Shown: in pieces, positions 1 to 11,469 of the stretch
How positions within the stretch are numbered: the stretch's first letter is position 1
Layout: each line of letters begins with the position of its first letter
From: Desmodus rotundus
Lineage: Eukaryota; Chordata; Mammalia; Chiroptera; Phyllostomidae
Direction: 5' to 3'
Length of the DNA: 64,000 nucleotides
NCBI RefSeq assembly: GCF_022682495.2
Contig: NC_071387.1
Location: 197,200,143-197,264,142 of the forward strand
The notes under the pieces: model-generated
What the model was told of the DNA's origin: nothing
The model's input: only the letters and a program-made list of their open reading frames with translations
The model's database searches: none
Position numbers and translations under genes: made by a program

Positions 1-912
1 CAAAATAACCATTGTGAAGCAGTATTGTCATAATGCCTTGCTTCTGCAATAAACACCATCAACACTCCCTGTTGCCTAAAGATAAATTAATTCAACCAAG
101 AAACATTTGGGTGTATTCTGTGTGCCAAGTAATCATTCACACCTCATGAACCAGGATTCAAGTTCCTCTGAATTTGATTGTAATCAACATTTTTAACAAT
201 ATCTCCAAACTCTGACCCTCTTAGAGCACGAATTCTAGTTCAATTTTCCTTCACTCTTTGTATATCTTGTGCCTTCCCATTTTCCAAGTTTTGCACATTA
301 AAACTTCTTTACTACCTAACCTAATTTTTAAGACATAATCAAATCTATCCTCATTTGTGAAAATTTTACAAGCCATTTCTAATGAGATGCATTTATTTTC
401 TATTTTATTTAATCATCTTTAATTGCAGGCTTCCTTCCAATATATTTAATTTTATTATATCAATTTTTATTATGGAAGTCAGCATTATACAATGACAAGA
501 ATTGGTCATATTGAGTTTAAATTTCTGATAAGATACATACTAGCCATGTAGTTTTGGTTAATTTCTGAATGGGTTTGCGTTGACTAAAGTGAAATTAGTA
601 ATGACTATTTCCTAGGGTGATCATAGGAATTTAGTGAAGTAGCATTGGTAGTTATTGGCTATGATTTTCCCCATAGTCTTGCTTTTTTATATACTTATGT
701 TAACTATTCTGCAAGCTTTTGAAAGCAATAAGGTTTTGCTGTATTTTATTATATGCATTCTTATAAAGAGTAGAACCATAGAAAATATTTCTCTAACAAT
801 AGGTTGTTCATTTCATTTTCCTAGTAACACACTTATGGAGAAAAATAAAACATGGATGCAAGAACATGAGAGAAAGATAATACCCTACCATTAAATATTT
901 TATGCTAAATTG
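1..912. other. A+T-rich unique DNA, nothing recognised
   Basis: I see no gene, RNA or clear repeat here. The longest frame (655-894, +) is rich in Leu, Ile and Phe and looks like chance translation of A+T-rich DNA. Very old repeat remnants could be hidden. Confidence 0.5.
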
Positions 913-955
913 TATATATGTGTGTGTATGTATGTATGTGCATATTATATATATG
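913..955. repeat. TG/TA-rich simple repeat
   Basis: Imperfect alternating purine-pyrimidine DNA made of tgtg, tatg and tata steps. It lies just left of the mariner MITE at 978-1109. With the similar tract on the right, it suggests the MITE landed in a TA-rich microsatellite. Confidence 0.7.
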
Positions 956-977
956 TTTTCAATCTTTATATATTGTA

Positions 978-1109
978 TACAAGGTGAGGCAAAAGCAGGT
1001 TTACAATTGTGAGTATGTGAAACAGAGTTTATTCTTGTATTGTGATTCATTAATTATTGTATTACTTTTCATACGAACGACTGTAATTCTTGTTTTGCCC
1101 CACTCTGTA
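978..1109. mobile_element. Short non-autonomous mariner MITE
   Basis: A 132-bp element with imperfect terminal inverted repeats. The left end reads tacaaggtgaggcaaaag. The right end, read on the minus strand, is tacagagtggggcaaaac. It is flanked by TA dinucleotides at 976-977 and 1110-1111, the target-site duplication expected of Tc1/mariner elements. The interior (gtttattcttgtattgtgat) matches my memory of a small mariner-derived family found in bats and ruminants. It has no coding capacity and must have been moved by a transposase supplied elsewhere. Orientation cannot be decided from the near-symmetric ends. Confidence 0.82.
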
Positions 1110-1116
1110 TAAAATA

Positions 1117-1222
1117 CATGTACATAAGTGTGCATGCACACTTGTATATATAAGTATATGTTTACACACATGCACACTCTCAAACTTCAATGTGTATCTA
1201 CATACACATACACATGCAAACA
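1117..1222. repeat. Degenerate CA/TG/TA simple-repeat tract
   Basis: A run of acat, gtgc, gcac and tata steps that mirrors the left flank of the neighbouring MITE. Likely an eroded microsatellite. Confidence 0.55.
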
Positions 1223-2170
1223 TAATTAAGCCAGGTAAGAAAATGACTATCCTGGGTTCAAATAATCTCCATAGCACAGTTCTGCTGGATATGCATTTGG
1301 AAGTAATGATGGACTTTCTCAGAGGGTAGAATATCAACAGTCGAAGGCAGATTTCAAGACTGTAATTTGAAGAGGGCTCAAAATGTGAATTTTGAACTGA
1401 CCTGTTTGAATTTCTGAAAGCAAGATCAATAACTCATTAAAATATACAAAAATCATTTCTAAGATTATACTAATTGAAAACATACTTCCCCAAACATTTT
1501 CTTCTAAAAAGCATTTCTGGATTCAGGGGGGATTTTAAATTTAATCTTATGTTGCATTATTGATGAGCTTGATGAAAGGAGCTCTTCCATTTTGCCACAT
1601 TTCGTTTCCCACATTAAAATCCAAGCACATACTTCTATGGCATTGCCCTTCACTTGTTCTTCCCAGTTGGAATGCTTGGCTAATCTCTCAAGGGAATGTC
1701 CCCGCTATTTATTATTGATTGTATAATTCAAAATGTAAGTGGGCAGTGAATGGGCTGGATTTCAGATTAGGAAATAACCACTTAGGGGAAGAAACCAGCT
1801 GGACACTTGTGATAAATTGCTATTTTCTGTTTGAATTTTATACTTAGTTATAGGTAGTTTACAGAATTAAGCTCCATATGGACCAAACGCTACTGAGGGG
1901 ACTATGGCACAACCTGCCTACCGTTACAGATGCTTCTGTCACTCTGCTGGGACACATTTTAGGAGAAACATGTCATAATCGGGGATTTAGGAATAATGAA
2001 AGATTTGGCTTTCATCTGTTTTCCATGGATTTACCAGAGCGGAGGTAGAGAAAACAAACATACACAAACGTTAGCTGTGACAGCATTAAAGCAGTCTCAA
2101 CAAACGCTCTCCGAGCGCGACTGCTCACACACAGGCACAGGCGCATCGCCCAGAAACCCAGAGACTCTGG
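1223..2170. other. Unique A+T-rich DNA, nothing recognised
   Basis: No coding, RNA or repeat signature that I can support. The last 70 bases become richer in C and CpG as they run into the C-rich tract at 2171. Confidence 0.45.
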
Positions 2171-2197
2171 CGCCCCCGCCCCCGCCCCCGCCCCCGC
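2171..2197 (-). repeat. CCCCCG tandem tract with G-quadruplex potential
   Basis: Four runs of five C separated by single G-containing spacers lie within 27 bases. The minus strand therefore has four G5 tracts with one-base loops, a textbook G-quadruplex pattern. The tract is CpG-rich and stands out from the A+T-rich surroundings. About 70 bases upstream are also CpG-bearing. There is no gene beside it to suggest a promoter role. Confidence 0.8.
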
Positions 2198-2439
2198 ACT
2201 GTGGTTTCAGTACGGGAATAGTCTCAACGCTCTAGAGTAACAGGGAAATAAATGATCTGTTACAAAAGAAAAGAATCCTGATGAATTACCCAATTGTCTT
2301 TTCGGTGTTGTATAATCTAATCTTAAACTAAATGTATGCAGACCTCCCAAGTGCCTGATTTAACAGGAATCTTCTAATTTACAATAATGACTTTGGGTTA
2401 ATCATTAGCGTTACTTAAATGTATTATAAATAATGTATT

Positions 2440-2890
2440 GGCCAAGGTCCAACCAGGAAACTGAAACCACTAAGTATATGAAACTAATAAAGCTTAACAC
2501 ATGGAATTGGTTATAAATATGAAGGAAGAGTTGAATGACCAAGTAGGGAGAGGAAGCAACACAGAGATTAACAAAAGCACAAAACCACTTCTACCCATAA
2601 ACCAGAGAGACAATAGGAAGGAGTGGCTGATGTCGTTTGGGTGCTGGATTACCTCGAGACTAAGGCCAGAGTGAACTTGAGTTGGACCCATGAGGAGATA
2701 AAGCAGTAGCCGGAGAAGATGCCTGAAGCACAGAGCAAAGGGGAGAAATAATCTAACTTCTCCCATCCATGACCCTCCAGTTGGTAGCTGGTACCTCTCA
2801 CTGGCTAAACCTGCCCAGAAGGCAGTTGATACGGAGAAACACACCCTGCTGGGGCTATCCCCATGTTGTTTTCATTTCTAGGGAAAAAAG
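2440..2890. repeat. Possible old interspersed repeat, family not assigned
   Basis: The block from 'aaccaggaaactgaaacc' through 'cctccagttggtagctggta' resembles the layout of an old mammalian repeat that I recall but cannot name. I give no family. A 116-codon minus-strand frame (2494-2844) crosses it without recognisable domains and is probably chance. Confidence 0.3.
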
Positions 2891-3021
2891 GAGGAATTGA
2901 ACTGAGCGGGAACAGTGCCAGGACCAGAACATATATATATACACTTCTATATTATAACTGTCAAAATTCAACTATTTGAAATTTAAGGCTATCGTAAAAT
3001 TCCAGATTTTTATAGGAATGT

Positions 3022-3228
3022 TTAAAAGATTTTATGTATTTATTTTTAGAGAGAGGGGAAGGGAAAGAGAAAGAGAGAGAGAGCAACATCGATGTGTGGT
3101 TGCCTCTCTCGCACCCCCTACTGGGGACCTGGCCCATAACCCAGACATGTGTCCTGACTGGGAATCAAACCAGCAATCCTTTGGTTCACAGGCCCGTGCT
3201 CAATCCACTGAGCCACACCAGCCAGGGC
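3022..3228 (-). mobile_element. Ves: Ves SINE (tRNA-derived)
   Basis: Read on the minus strand, the element starts gccctggctggtgtggctca and has the tRNA-like A-box region followed by a B-box-like ggtttgattcc. A pyrimidine-rich block ends in an aaataaatac tail, which appears here as the left-hand 'ttttatgtatttattttta'. Flanks hold a degenerate possible target duplication (tataggaatgtt on the left, tatagaacttt on the right). Ves elements are Pol III-derived, have no coding capacity and use L1 machinery to move. Two overlapping plus-strand frames here are antisense shadows. Confidence 0.93.
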
Positions 3229-3420
3229 TATATAGAACTTTATTACTAAACTTTATTATAAGCACTGGAAACTAAAGAATTCTGAGGTTAAAGAAAAACT
3301 GTTTGACTCTCAGATAATTTTAGACCCCATGCAGTAAATTTCAACATAAAAGTCAATATTTTTCAGTTTATCAAGGAAAAATATTAACTTTACTAAATTA
3401 TTTGGATAAATGTAGCAATT

Positions 3421-3560
3421 TAAGCAAAAAAGGAAAAGCGCTCATGAATATGGATGACAGTGTGGTCATCGTGGAGAGGAGGGGTCGCAGAGGTGGAAGA
3501 AGGTATAGAGGGACAAATGGTGATGGCAAATTACAATAAAATAAACTACTAAGAAAAATA
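3421..3560 (+). mobile_element. L1: 5'-truncated L1, 3' end only, with target-site duplication
   Basis: About 140 bp from an L1 3' untranslated region. It has the G-rich 'gtggagaggaggggtcgcag' block, then 'agggacaaatggtgatggca' and an A-rich 'acaataaaataaact' tail. This block followed by 'ataaatggtgatgg' is typical of bat L1 ends as I know them. The octamer tagcaatt occurs immediately before (3413-3420) and after (3561-3568), supporting an L1-mediated insertion truncated at its 5' end. No ORF2 sequence is present. Confidence 0.75.
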
Positions 3561-3570
3561 TAGCAATTAT

Positions 3571-4170
3571 ATACTTTGAATATGCTCATTAATGTATCTC
3601 AGTGTTTATGTGATCACCTTTTCCTAAAATCAACATCATTAAATATGACAAAATAGTAGTGGGTATTCTGAATGCATTTTGTACAATTTACCAATTTTGT
3701 AAATTAAATATTAATATACTTGTTTTGAGAGCATCAGCTCTATTAACCTGTCCTTTTAGTTTTCATTATTACTTGTTTAGAAAGTAGCCAATTAATCATG
3801 TCAAGAGCAGATCATAGATTAAATTTTTTTGAACTCTTCACAGAAAGTGTCACTATAGCTATAAGGTAAATGAGTCAAAATCTTATCTAATATTTTTAAA
3901 TAAATAGAAAAGTGTACACTGTAATTAAAAGTTACATTTAAACCTGTGGGAATATGTTCAATAAAAATAAGCTTGTGGCATTTTTCTCAATTTATTTCCT
4001 GTATTCTCTGGTGTCTCAGCAGAGGTCCATTTCTTTAGGGAAACCATTTCCTTGAAAATACTTTTATAAACTTTAAGCAGAATTTTTTAGTGTAAACTAG
4101 ATTTTTTTTAACATATTTCTGGTGTACTCATCTCTATTATATAATGAACTTTGCCTTACTTTATGATGGC
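3571..4170. other. A+T-rich DNA, nothing recognised
   Basis: No supported gene, RNA or repeat. Confidence 0.45.
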
Positions 4171-5115
4171 ACAGGAATCATACACAATGACAAATCAAAA
4201 CTACATCACAGGCTACCACAATTTAGCTCCTAAGTCACCCCTAACTCATTTGAAACATATCCTCACCCCACGCAGACTGACAAGCTAACCTTGAAGACAC
4301 TGAATTCCTGGTCCATCTCAGAATTCCCTTAAAGGCAACAAAACAAGATAGACAACTATGATAAACCGATTGAAATTAAGAAATACAAGCATTCCTGAAA
4401 CAATAAAACTAAAAGGAATCACTCCAGTCAAATGCCACTTAACTAGACCTCTCGGTACACATACTAGCAGAAATATAATGGAAAGTATGTCTCTGTGAAA
4501 CCATTGGAAAGTATATTCTTGTGTTCTCTCGATTGGTTACTACAGAAAACCTGGAATGTGTGGTTTTAGGGGATGAATGGCTTTGACAGTGTTGGAAAGG
4601 ACATTTTGGAGCTTCCCTGAACCCAGAAGCATTTGCCTTGTCTTGTGATTGCCCCTGGATCTAATTTGACAATTTGACTCAGTGTTATCTCATCATACTT
4701 AAAAGTCCCTTTATGAATTAATCAACCCAATTAAAGATGAGGAGATTAGAAAAATAAAGAAACGCCAACATTAAAAGGGCCCACCACATAACCTCAACAC
4801 CCTACTCCCCAGGACAATAATAAAGCACAGACCACTCCAGCTGAACGACTCCCACCCTGCCCTGCTGAAAATCATCTCCAGAATACGCTGAGGTTTTCAG
4901 AAAAACAAATATCCTACTCTATTCCTGAGACCAAATACGGGAAAATTCTAGCACCAAATCTAGAACTATTCTCATGTGGTCATTTCATCTCTCATAAGAA
5001 GTAAAATGCAACAAGAATTCCAGGCCCTGTGGGATCTAGACCCTCTGAGTTGCTCTCCGTTCAGAGATAACTACCAAGCCTGGCCTGGGAGATGTCCTGA
5101 AAAGCAGAAACCCTG
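4171..5115. other. C-rich block of unknown origin
   Basis: The plus strand is markedly richer in C and A than the flanks (for example around 4200-4300 and 4770-4900) and has many CC dinucleotides. Such strand asymmetry is common in decayed LTR-retrotransposon DNA, but I cannot find LTR ends, a TATA box with polyadenylation signal, or any coding remnant. I leave it unclassified. Confidence 0.3.
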
Positions 5116-6405
5116 AGCAAGTCATGAGTTTCTCGTTTGTACATCTAAAACCATTCCGTCATAGCAGGAGAAGGTACTGGCTCTTGTTCACAATTACATA
5201 TTCGTAGTGATTTAGAAAATTTTTAGTTTGTTTTAGAAGGAATTGCAGATTTAGACTAATCTGTTTATCTTTATTATTTCCAGCTTATGAAAAATAAACA
5301 GAAAGTAAACATCCAAGTATCATCTGAAAATCAGCAAACTGGGAACTTTCTGTTTTAAAAAAGGTTTATAATATTAAAGAAAGATTAACCAAAATGGCAT
5401 TAGTCAAAGAGGCTACATTGGTTTAATATGAAGGAATATAATAGAAAGGAAATGAAAACCTCAAAATCAGAGATTAATACTTTCATCTCTCAAGTGGAAA
5501 AAGTTTTAAATAGAAAGATTTTGCACATATGATGCATAGTTTGACCAATGAACCAGAACAAATGTGGCTGATGGAGTAGGAGAAAGAGGAAAAATCACTG
5601 AATAAGTAGCTTAAAAAATCTTGATTTTTCTTCTTATTGCTTTTGTTGTTCTTTAGTTGGACCACCCTTTACAAATAGCTTGGTCTTTAAATTAATGAAA
5701 ATAGTGCACAAACCCAAAGTAAATAAAAGCTGTCCATAATGAAATAAGATAAATAAAGTGGGCACAATGGCCTTCAATCCATATGAGAGCATAACATAAG
5801 TGGTAAGTTACACTAAAATCACATTTTGTCCTCAATATGTCTATAAACAACCCTTACTAATTCTACACATAAGCCCTCCCAAAGCTGCATATCCAGACAC
5901 GCATGTATCCAATGCTGAGAAACACATACAAACGTAATAAACCTAACTCCAGGTGGGGAAATAGCATGCATTCGCAGACAGACATCGCAGTGGGTGCGTT
6001 TCATTTGTGTCTGCTACAATTAGAGGAACACATGTACACTCATATGTATGTGCATATCTGCATCCTATTCCTACCCATGCAGACTGAGAGGAACACTTGC
6101 AGAAGGTCAAGGTGATGGTTGAGAGGTATGAATTAGCAGCTGCAAGAAAAGTACTTGTACAGTAGAGGTTACCAGACATACGCTGGGGTAGTTCTCTCAG
6201 TCGAAACAGAGCTCTGCAACCATACTTCAGCGGAATAAGAAGAACCTGATCAGGTGTGGGCAACTCAGCATCAGCGCCTTGTAGATTTTCCCCTCTTGAC
6301 CTCTGTGATTACTGAGACTTAGTCATCAATTCCCGGTTCCATGTTTCTCAATTGTAATTTTCAAGTTAAAGAGAATTTGATCAACCCAGCTTAAGACAGG
6401 CCCTC
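5116..6405. other. Unique DNA, nothing recognised
   Basis: No supported feature. The 106-codon minus-strand frame at 5943-6263 has no motif or domain that I recognise. Confidence 0.45.
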
Positions 6406-6409
6406 CATC

Positions 6410-6780
6410 GTTCAATTGTATAGTCATTCAAAAGTAATCAAGCATCTACTACCTTCAATAATAGCACTAAGTATTAAATATACAGAGGTTCGAGAAAGCA
6501 GGCATGTCTTGGCGATGAGGGTGAGTGAGCAAGGCCAGAGAGCCGAAATGTGGTTGTCTGTCCTTGGGGAGCAGAAGAGAGAGGATCTGCTGATACTCAA
6601 ATAGGTGTCCACGATGTGGGTGTTATGAGTATGGCCAGCAGAGGCCGTAACTGGGAAGTACTAAAAGACTGGAGCTGGTAGGTAGTGTGCGGTGCATTAG
6701 CTGGGCAAAGGAAGTCATTTGAGGAGATGAGGAGGCAAGTAAGCGAGTTATCTGCCAAACTCTCCTTAGAAGCCACCTGA
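6410..6780 (-). repeat. L2: Probable LINE-2 3' fragment
   Basis: The start, 'attcaaaagtaatcaagcat' followed by 'ctacta', resembles the reversed L2 3' end (attcaacaaatatttattga, then gcacctacta). The purine-rich sequence to about 6760 fits the continuation, but divergence is high. Confidence 0.4.
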
Positions 6781-7875
6781 TGGCTAGATATTTAAACCCA
6801 GTATCTTAATATTTTTTATTACTTTATTAGTTGCAACTGGTAAGCGAATTTAAGGGTAATGAATTCAATTTCATCTTCCCCAATGATCTGAAGTTTGGAG
6901 AGAAAGATGCCATTGTCAGAGAATTTCCATCTTTAGTCTGGTATGGTGAGTTTGCAGAAGGAAAGTATCCTATTTCATGTTCTTTTAGATTGTGAAATTT
7001 CACTACTAAAATGCAACTCTGGAGAAAAAAACACTGCCACAAATTATATTTGATCCGATGTAATTTAAGCTTACTTCTCTACTCCCACACATGGGTAGCT
7101 TCAATTCAAGAAAAATTTGAACTTCAGGTGACAATTATTTAATTTCAACTACCCATCATATAAAATATTCTCTATTAAATTATTAATTTTCTAAAGTTTT
7201 TTGTGCAAGCCTTCCCTGTAAAATAGCATAGCTTTTGACCTTATTTTCTCTGCATAATTGATGGTTTTTAGTACAATTAAAGGAATATTGCACCTATACT
7301 AGGAGGAATTTAATTATTAATTAATACAAATAGCAAGTAATTTTGAAACCTCTCTATACCTCCCCTTGGCCCAACAGTGTCACGTTAACATAATTAGAAA
7401 TCACACAATCAGATTTTTCCAATTATATGAACCTAAGGCACTGTGAGTTGTGCTTAGTAAGGCAACAAGTTGAGGTCACCGTCAGTGCACACAAAAATCT
7501 AACATTGACTCATTTTTCTCAAGAAAGACAATTTGGAAGATAGTTATCATAAGAGTGTGGGGTTTGAAATACTAAAAGAGGTGTAAGAAATATAAAGAAA
7601 TATAGACTTCAAATTAATTATTTCAGAAAGCTCATAACACTGACAGAAAAAAAGTCACAGCATTTTACCTTCCTAAAAAAATTGTTTCTGTCTGAGAAAT
7701 GTTCCCAAGTGAAAAATAGAAAACTATTAAAACTGCACATGAAGTAACTGTAAGAATCAATTTACTTTATAAACATGATTACGTCCTCTGAATAAGGGAC
7801 AGGTAGGAAAAATATACAGACAGTCTAACCTCACAGAATTTTTAATAACATGGAAAGCAAGCCAAGTAGCCACTG
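6781..7875. other. A+T-rich DNA, nothing recognised
   Basis: No supported gene or repeat. Confidence 0.45.
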
Positions 7876-7879
7876 AATT

Positions 7880-8480
7880 TCACTTGGCTAAGTGTTAGGA
7901 GAAAGGAAGTAGAGGACTTCACAGGAAAATGTGGTCTGGGAATTAAGCCTCTTACGTGGAGAAGAGGGTGAAGGCTGGGCTTCAAAGGCTTTCTGAAATT
8001 GACACCTGAAGGGTGTGTTAGACTTGGGAAGAAACAGGAAGCAAGTTAGGGAAGAAGGTGGAGTTAGGGAAGAGGGCTTTCCAGCCAAATGAACCATGAC
8101 ATGCAAAAGGTCAGATCAAGAAGGTAAGAGAGTAAGATTTGTTTGAAGGCATGAAAAAAAAAATCACTAGGGCTGAAGCCTGACCATGTTAATGAACTTT
8201 AATTCTCCTCAAGAGAGATGGAAATAATTGTGTGATTTCATGCAGAGAACTAATGTGATAATCATCCCTTTGGAAAGATCATTTGGAAGGATATAGGATG
8301 GGATAGGGAGAAAAGAATGGTTAGGAGGTTTTCTCACTAAGTGAAATGAGAACTGATGAAAGCCCAAGAGATATTGAGGTAATAGAATGGAGAATATTTT
8401 CAGATTTATTTCAAATGGAGGGTTAATGAAAGGGAAGAGTTAAAAATGACGTACAAAAATTGCTTAAGCAACCCAGTGGT
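7880..8480 (-). mobile_element. L2: LINE-2 fragment (3' ORF2 region, reversed)
   Basis: Several landmarks of reversed L2 appear in the right order. These are a 'cacctgaagggtgtg' segment, 'gctttccagccaaatgaacc', 'aaagatcatttgg' where L2 has 'ggatcactctggc', 'ggttaggaggtttt', and 'gagttaaaaatgacg' where L2 has 'gagtcaaggatgact'. In the minus-strand sense this covers the C-terminal part of the L2 (CR1-like) reverse-transcriptase ORF. The copy has many stops and indels and is long dead. L2 was active before the eutherian radiation. Confidence 0.72.
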
Positions 8481-9508
8481 GTCTTGTGCTCTTTGTTAGA
8501 AAAAAAGTGCTAGGGGTCCAGAAGATTTTATCATTATAATTCACTAAGAATATTAAGAGGAGAAAAAGCAAGAAGGCTCATGTGTTTTCATTTCAAATTT
8601 TTCTAAGAACTGAATAATTGAAAGGAATCACAATTATTCAAGATGACAAAAAATAATATAAATAAAAGAATAATGTCAGAGATGTCATAACAAAATAAAG
8701 CACAAATGTAAAATAAAAATAATTTCATAAATGAATTGGAAAATATGAGGTTAACACAGGAAAATACAGATCAATTACCTAATGGAAGGTTGAGTAAAGA
8801 ATAATGGATTTTAGAATATTGATTTGACTCTTAGTTAATGTTATGCAAATCTTAGAGAAATCTTGCAAAAAAAAACCCAAGAATGAATTTAAAATTAGGT
8901 TAAACAGCTTCAACATGTAAGAGGTTTTAAAATGACCAATATTATGCACTATGAAATTCATCTCTAGAACATTTATATTTAAGAATATGGGTTCTTTTAA
9001 GATACTAGGTAAGAAAACAAAACAATGTTGGAAAGAGTAATGTTTTGTTAAAATAGAGATATATACGCAGTGAGACATAATTTTCCCCCTCAGGAACATA
9101 ATGAAAAATGTTTTCACATATTAAAGCAGGCTATGCGTATTTGTCAAAAGTAAATTATGTCAAGCATAGTGTTTTTCTTTGATCTTTTACTAGGAAAATG
9201 TACTATATGTTATGTAGAAATTAGTCTGGCTTTGAACATTCACACTTGGCAAACAAAGATTGGCAAACGAGGAGACTGATAGCTCTCTGGCATATAAAAA
9301 ATGTCAAAGAAGAAACTGCAGAATTAGACAAGAGTCTATTGAATATTTAAAAAAGAGAAAAACTTCAAAAGATAGGATTATTTCTTTCTGTCATGATGAT
9401 AAAGTTAGAATCATACAAGTGAATTTAACAATGCAAACTTGCTTCTCTCAATTAATTAAAGACTATGTTTAAAGCAAATGTAAGAATTATAAAAGGATAA
9501 TTAAGCTG
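8481..9508. other. A+T-rich DNA, nothing recognised
   Basis: Very A-rich on the plus strand. A 112-codon minus-strand frame (8779-9117) is low-complexity Phe/Ile/Leu and is not credible as a gene. Confidence 0.45.
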
Positions 9509-9511
9509 ATT

Positions 9512-9855
9512 CTGTCGATTATTCAACAAGTTTTAAGTGCCCACTGTGTACCAGGCAAAGCTCTGAGGACACAAAGTTGAAATGTACTATCTTCACCTCA
9601 TGGAACTTAGTGCGGGATTGACAAGTAAACAAGCAGCTGGAAGTCATGAGACAGGAAAGACAGGCCCCATGGAAGCACATGGAAAAAGCAGCTGATATTT
9701 TTGAATCAGAGAAATCTTCCTAGAGGATACAAAGCCTTAAATGAGATTTGCAGGATGACTAGAAACTAACCAAAAAAAGGAGGAAGTGTATTCCAGGCAG
9801 AAGAAAGAGCCTATGTATGTGTCAAGAAATTTTACATGTCCTAAACTGAACAAGA
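9512..9855 (-). mobile_element. L2: LINE-2 3' end (reversed)
   Basis: Begins with the reverse complement of the L2 terminus: 'attcaacaagttttaagtgc' followed by 'ccactgtgtaccaggcaaag'. It continues through 'ctcatggaacttag', where the family has 'ctcatggagcttac', to 'ttccaggcagaagaaag'. Order and spacing match L2 read backwards. It is non-coding 3' UTR plus the extreme C-terminal ORF2 region. Confidence 0.8.
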
Positions 9856-10316
9856 GGAAAAAGGGAATAAAAAGAGGTATGACTACCCAAGCCGGATGCT
9901 GATACTTGGTTGTTAATACCTTGGGTACAAGAGCATGGTTTATCTGCTACATCATCATGGGTCAGTGGTTTATTGTGCACTTTCTCAGAACAACAGATAC
10001 TTCCAAATGTCTTTCCCAATTGTACAACTAACATAGGGCCCATTTTCACTCCTGATACAGTAATTAATAAATTAAGCAAGTAATGCATTAATATTGAGTT
10101 AAAGAGGTAAAATATAATTAGTATTTCTATAACTTGTTGGCCAATTAAAGTATTTCTAGGTTCAGTGCTTTATCACTCTCATTACGTTGTTTTCACAGAT
10201 TTCTTTCCCAAAAAATGAAATGCCACCAATAAAATCTCACAACAGCAGGGAAACTCCTATCAAATAGTATATCTCTTCCTCAGTATCATTTACATCTTTC
10301 AACACTCATCACAGGT
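9856..10316. other. Unique DNA, nothing recognised
   Basis: No supported feature. The 88-codon minus-strand frame at 9822-10088 overlaps the end of the L2 copy and has no recognisable domain. Confidence 0.4.
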
Positions 10317-10376
10317 GGAAGGAAGGAAGGAAGGAAGGAAGGAAGGAAGGAAGGAAGGAAGGAAGGAAAGAAGGAA
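10317..10376 (+). repeat. (GGAA)n microsatellite
   Basis: Thirteen uninterrupted GGAA units (10317-10368), then AGAA and a final GGAA. GGAA is the core of ETS-family binding sites, so such arrays can act as neo-enhancers when an ETS factor is abundant. No gene is visible nearby. Length is likely polymorphic. Confidence 0.97.
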
Positions 10377-10559
10377 TCTAACCATATTAACAATCTTCAG
10401 ACTTTTGAAAGCCTACCATAGAAAAAGAGGGTTTGAGGTTTAAACATTTCTATATAGCCTTAAGTGTTTCAGAAGAAAAATAATTTAAAAATGAATTTAA
10501 TCTCAAATATAAAGGAAAAATTTTGATAGTCAATATGGCTGATGAAACTTTCCAAAGTT

Positions 10560-10940
10560 GGATGCAAATATTTCTCCTCTCCCACATGTTATTCTGCAAT
10601 GTAACCTTGCAACTTTGCACTCCAAAAGTAGAACCTATTTATGCACCCCCATCGAATCTTGGCAAGCCCTGTGACTGTTTGGACCAATAGGATATGGCAG
10701 AAGTTGAGCCATATAACTTCTGAAGCTAAGACATACTAAGGCTTGTTGCTTTTAGCTGGGCCTTCTGTGATGCTCATTATTGGGGCGCTCCCTCTTGTGA
10801 CTCAGCCACCACCACACTGTAAGAAACGTAAGCCACATGGAGAGGATATGTGTGGGTTAAATGCTCTGGCTGCAGGTCTCAGCTGAGCACCCAGTCAACA
10901 GCCAACTTCAACTGCCAGCCATGCGTGTGCCTTCTTAGAC
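10560..10940. repeat. Possible old interspersed repeat, family not assigned
   Basis: The block includes 'tttggaccaataggatatgg', 'cttctgtgatgctcattatt' and 'ctcagctgagcacccagtca'. It resembles the layout of old mammalian LTR-like repeats in which a 'ggccaatgggatgtgag' core is followed by a Cys/Pro-rich-looking 3' half. I could not place the ends or the family. Confidence 0.35.
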
Positions 10941-11099
10941 ATCCAACTCAGGCAAGTATTTACATGTTTCGGGGTCATCCACATGAGAAACCCTACTGAG
11001 AACCACACATCTGAGCTTAGTCAAGGTGCAGAAAAATGAAAGACAATGATGTGGCAATATGTTATGCAGCAAGAGGTACGCAGAATAGGATGTTTCACA

Positions 11100-11255
11100 G
11101 GGCATCATTTTTTTCATGCTATTATATTCCAGATACTGTTGTACGGTACTTGGTATATAATATGACACTAAGTCATCAAATAATTACCTCAAGTAGATGC
11201 AATTATCATCTTCATTTTACAGGTGGAAAAATGGAGACACGTAAAACTTAAGTAT
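11100..11255 (-). mobile_element. MIR: MIR SINE (reversed)
   Basis: The reversed MIR core is visible: a 'ccagatactgttgtacgg' segment, then 'catcttcattttacaggtgg' and 'aaaaatggagacacg', where the family has 'cattttacagatgaggaaac'. Old, truncated and non-coding. Confidence 0.7.
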
Positions 11256-11391
11256 AATGATCACCTACTAAACCTTTAATTATATTAAATTAGACCTCCT
11301 TTTAAGAACAGGCAAGAAGTTACTTTTTGTGTACAAAGAGCTAAGTGTTATATTCTCATTTCCAGTGTGGGTAATTCCTATTCTTTCCACA

Positions 11392-11469
11392 GGAAGAAAG
11401 GGGGAGGAGGAGGAAAAGAAGAGGAAAAGGAAATGAGAATGGAGGGAGGAGGAGTGAAAAAAAGGAAGG
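11392..11469 (+). repeat. Polypurine (GGA/GAA) tract
   Basis: Almost 80 bases with nearly no pyrimidine on the plus strand, made of gga, gaa and gag units. Such tracts can form triplex (H-DNA) structures and often expand and contract. Confidence 0.85.

Noticed and set aside
4171..5115. Nuclear mitochondrial insert
   Set aside because: The C-rich bias first suggested one, but I could find no mitochondrial gene or tRNA sequence in it.
8779..9117. 112-codon minus-strand frame as a membrane protein
   Set aside because: Low-complexity Phe/Ile/Leu translation of A-rich DNA with no family likeness.
10317..10376. CRISPR-like array
   Set aside because: The repeats are directly adjacent 4-bp units without spacers. 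It is a microsatellite.
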